Below, piece by piece: positions 5,894 to 6,971 of a stretch of DNA of 6,971 nucleotides. Source of the stretch: Sulfopaludibacter sp035606355 (lineage in GTDB: Bacteria > Acidobacteriota > Terriglobia > Bryobacterales > Bryobacteraceae); NCBI GenBank assembly GCA_035606355.1, contig DATNFO010000073.1:1-6971 (forward strand), given 5' to 3'. Both the position numbers and the translations under genes were made by a program. The first letter of the stretch is position 1, and every line of letters starts with the position of its first letter. Below the pieces are notes generated by a model that worked only from the letters and a program-made list of their open reading frames with translations, searched no databases and was not told where the DNA came from.

Positions 5894-5930
5894 TTTGACC
5901 GCATTGGGTCCATATGACTCGGCGCGGTCA
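5894..5930. promoter_or_regulatory. Dyad element B: second full copy of the probable activator site
   Basis: TGACCGC (5896-5902) and GCGGTCA (5924-5930) are a perfect 7-bp inverted repeat with a 21-base spacer. Two tandem 16-base dyads lie inside: TGACC-GCATTG-GGTCC (5896-5911) and TGACT-CGGCGC-GGTCA (5915-5930), starting 19 bases apart and each one base short of a perfect 5+5 repeat. It matches element A at 31 of 36 aligned positions with one inserted base in the centre. It lies about 3 kb from A, upstream of a different gene, and about 70-90 bases before the inferred transcription start. Confidence 0.6.
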
Positions 5931-5968
5931 GCCTCCCTGCTCGAGCATGTTTTCGATCAACGGTTCGC

Positions 5969-5984
5969 AGGCACACTCAACGCT
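5969..5984 (+). promoter_or_regulatory. Possible sigma-54 promoter of the malic-enzyme-family gene
   Basis: AGGCACACTCAACGCT has GG (5970-5971) and GC (5982-5983) at the 10-base spacing and GGCAC as in the -24 consensus, with GCT at the -12 end. The two bases before GC are AC instead of TT. It resembles the candidate at 2917-2932, and both follow a full dyad element. Confidence 0.35.
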
Positions 5985-6031
5985 CTACAAAGTGTTGTCG
6001 AATCGATCGTCGGGTCTGTTGAACTGAGGGC

Positions 6032-6056
6032 CGACGGGCTCCAGCATACTCCGTCG
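6032..6056 (+). other. Weak hairpin in the leader of the malic-enzyme-family gene
   Basis: CGACGG (6032-6037) and CCGTCG (6051-6056) can pair around a 13-base loop. No U-tract follows. It could be a leader structure or chance in GC-rich DNA. Confidence 0.25.
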
Positions 6057-6145
6057 ACCCCATAGTGAGCGAGGTTTGTGATCTATCCCGCGGCCGTACC
6101 ACCGCCACAGCACGAGGGGTACCGATCAAAGAGAGAGGTAGCAGT

Positions 6146-6971
6146 ATGCGAAAGAGAGTGATTCCGCTACTGAGGCCGGTCACCAAGCGCCAATGGAATA
6201 CGGGCGGTTGCTACAAGACCAAGGCTCGTGGCTTTGCCGTGCTCAATTCCCCGCTGTTGAACAAGGGAACGGCCTTCACAGCGGAGGAACGGAAAGCGTT
6301 GGGTCTCACGGGTCTGTTGCCGCCGGACATTGGCACGCTGGGGACTCAGGTCAAGCACGCCTACATCCAGTATGAGCGGTTGCCGGATGCACTAAGCAAG
6401 AACATCTACCTCACCGCCCTGCACGACCGCAACGAGGTCTTGTTTTACCGGCTGTTTTCAGAGCACCTGCGCGAAATGATCCCTATCGTTAACGACCTCA
6501 CCGTAGGCATGGCGATGGAGCAATACCACCATGAGTGCCGACGTCCGAGGGGTGTGTACCTTTCGATCGACCATGTCGAAGGGATCGAGGAAGGGTTTGC
6601 CAACCTCGGCGTCGGCTCCAGCGATATCGATCTGATCCTTGCAACCGATGCCGAGCAAATTCTGGGAATCGGCGATTGGGGGGTAGGAGGCATTGAGGTG
6701 TCGATCGGCAAGCTCGCGATTTACACGGCGGCAGGCGGTGTTGACCCGACCCGTGTGATTCCGGTGATGCTCGATGTCGGCACTAACCGGGAAAGTCTGC
6801 TGAATGATCCAACGTACATTGGGAACCGGCACGCCCGGGTGCGCGGAGAGCGCTACGACGCCTTCATTGACGCTTACGTCGAAGCTGTGACCACGCTGTT
6901 CCCGAATGCATTGTTGCAGTGGGAAGATTTCGCACCTAGCAACGGACAGCGTATCCTCGCGAAGTATCGCG
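6146..6971 (+). CDS. Malic-enzyme/malolactic-enzyme family protein, N-terminal 275 residues (runs off right edge)
   Basis: The frame is open from the ATG at 6146 to the window end. AGAGG (6134-6138) precedes it by 7 bases. The protein clearly belongs to the malic-enzyme family (malate to pyruvate plus CO2 with NAD(P)+, or malate to lactate in malolactic enzymes). Conserved blocks include LLNKGTAFTAEER at 37-49, NIYLTALHDRNEVLFYRL at 86-103, RRPRGVYLSID at 132-142, ILGIGDWGVGGIEVSIGKLA at 172-191, LDVGTNRESLLNDP at 209-222, GNRHARVRGERYDAF at 226-240 and QWEDF at 258-262. Glu260 and Asp261 are the expected metal ligands and Lys189 matches the catalytic lysine of the family. The third metal ligand and the NAD-binding domain lie beyond the window. 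GDWG resembles malolactic and some bacterial NAD enzymes. At 115-120 the usual VYTPTV/VYDPTV motif reads VNDLTV, so the catalytic tyrosine position is Asn116. Activity on malate is therefore uncertain. Confidence 0.88.
   Translation, partial: MRKRVIPLLRPVTKRQWNTGGCYKTKARGFAVLNSPLLNKGTAFTAEERKALGLTGLLPPDIGTLGTQVKHAYIQYERLPDALSKNIYLTALHDRNEVLFYRLFSEHLREMIPIVNDLTVGMAMEQYHHECRRPRGVYLSIDHVEGIEEGFANLGVGSSDIDLILATDAEQILGIGDWGVGGIEVSIGKLAIYTAAGGVDPTRVIPVMLDVGTNRESLLNDPTYIGNRHARVRGERYDAFIDAYVEAVTTLFPNALLQWEDFAPSNGQRILAKYR

Larger units (their letters stand above)
5833..6145. other. Intergenic control region before the malic-enzyme-family gene
   Basis: These 313 bases contain no gene. In order they hold the hairpin ending the OmpA-like gene, dyad element B, a possible sigma-54 promoter near 5969-5984, a weaker hairpin at 6032-6056 and the ribosome binding site of the malic-enzyme-family gene. 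From the inferred start near 5995 the leader would be about 150 bases. Confidence 0.5.

Noticed and set aside
1..6971. Search by eye for tRNA, rRNA, CRISPR arrays, transposase genes and insertion-sequence ends
   Set aside because: Nothing convincing was seen. The A/B repeats carry no transposase and no evident target duplications, although a MITE-like origin is not formally excluded.

Overview
The window looks like a chromosomal segment from a soil-type Acidobacteriota (Solibacter/Bryobacterales-like). This is an inference from family resemblance, not a database match. The grounds are a three-PAS sigma-54 activator without a receiver domain, an OmpA-family protein with an unusual conserved N-terminal domain, and a small two-helix membrane protein of the Thivi_2564 type beside a Ysc84/SYLF protein. 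AGGAG-like ribosome binding sites precede nearly every chosen start.

Layout, left to right. (1) 1-148, minus: the 5' part of a TraR/DksA-type regulator running off the left edge. (2) 149-577: about 430 bases with no supportable gene, holding two small palindromes near the end of the next gene. (3) 578-2695, minus: a 705-residue sigma-54-dependent activator (PAS-PAS-PAS-AAA+-Fis HTH), the only complete regulator here. (4) 2696-2993: a divergent intergenic region with a conspicuous dyad element (A) and a possible sigma-54 promoter. (5) 2994-3185, plus: a 63-residue two-helix membrane protein. (6) 3186-3493: intergenic, with a perfect 7+7 palindrome, a partial copy of the element (C) and another possible sigma-54 promoter. 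(7) 3494-4198 and 4222-5832, plus: a tightly spaced pair encoding an exported SYLF/Ysc84 protein and an exported OmpA-like protein with a DUF4398-like region and a long coiled coil. (8) 5833-6145: a strong hairpin, a second full copy of the element (B), and a third possible sigma-54 promoter. (9) 6146-6971, plus: the N-terminal 275 residues of a malic-enzyme/malolactic-enzyme family protein, cut by the right edge.

The main hypothesis is a local sigma-54 regulon. Elements A and B match at 31 of 36 positions with a one-base gap. Each contains TGACC-N6-GGTCA-type dyads inside a TGACCGC-N20/21-GCGGTCA inverted repeat. Copies A, C and B lie upstream of GG-N10-GC sequences that precede the membrane protein, the SYLF-OmpA pair and the malic enzyme respectively. 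The distances from element to -24 GG (84, 106 and 74 bases) differ by about whole helical turns. This is the expected geometry if the adjacent activator binds these sites and switches on cell-envelope and C4-acid metabolism genes together. The repeats are seen directly; the binding and the promoters are inferred.

A second point of interest is the malic-enzyme-family protein. Its normally Y-x-P-T-V motif reads N-D-L-T-V, so the residue aligned with the catalytic tyrosine of malic enzymes is asparagine.
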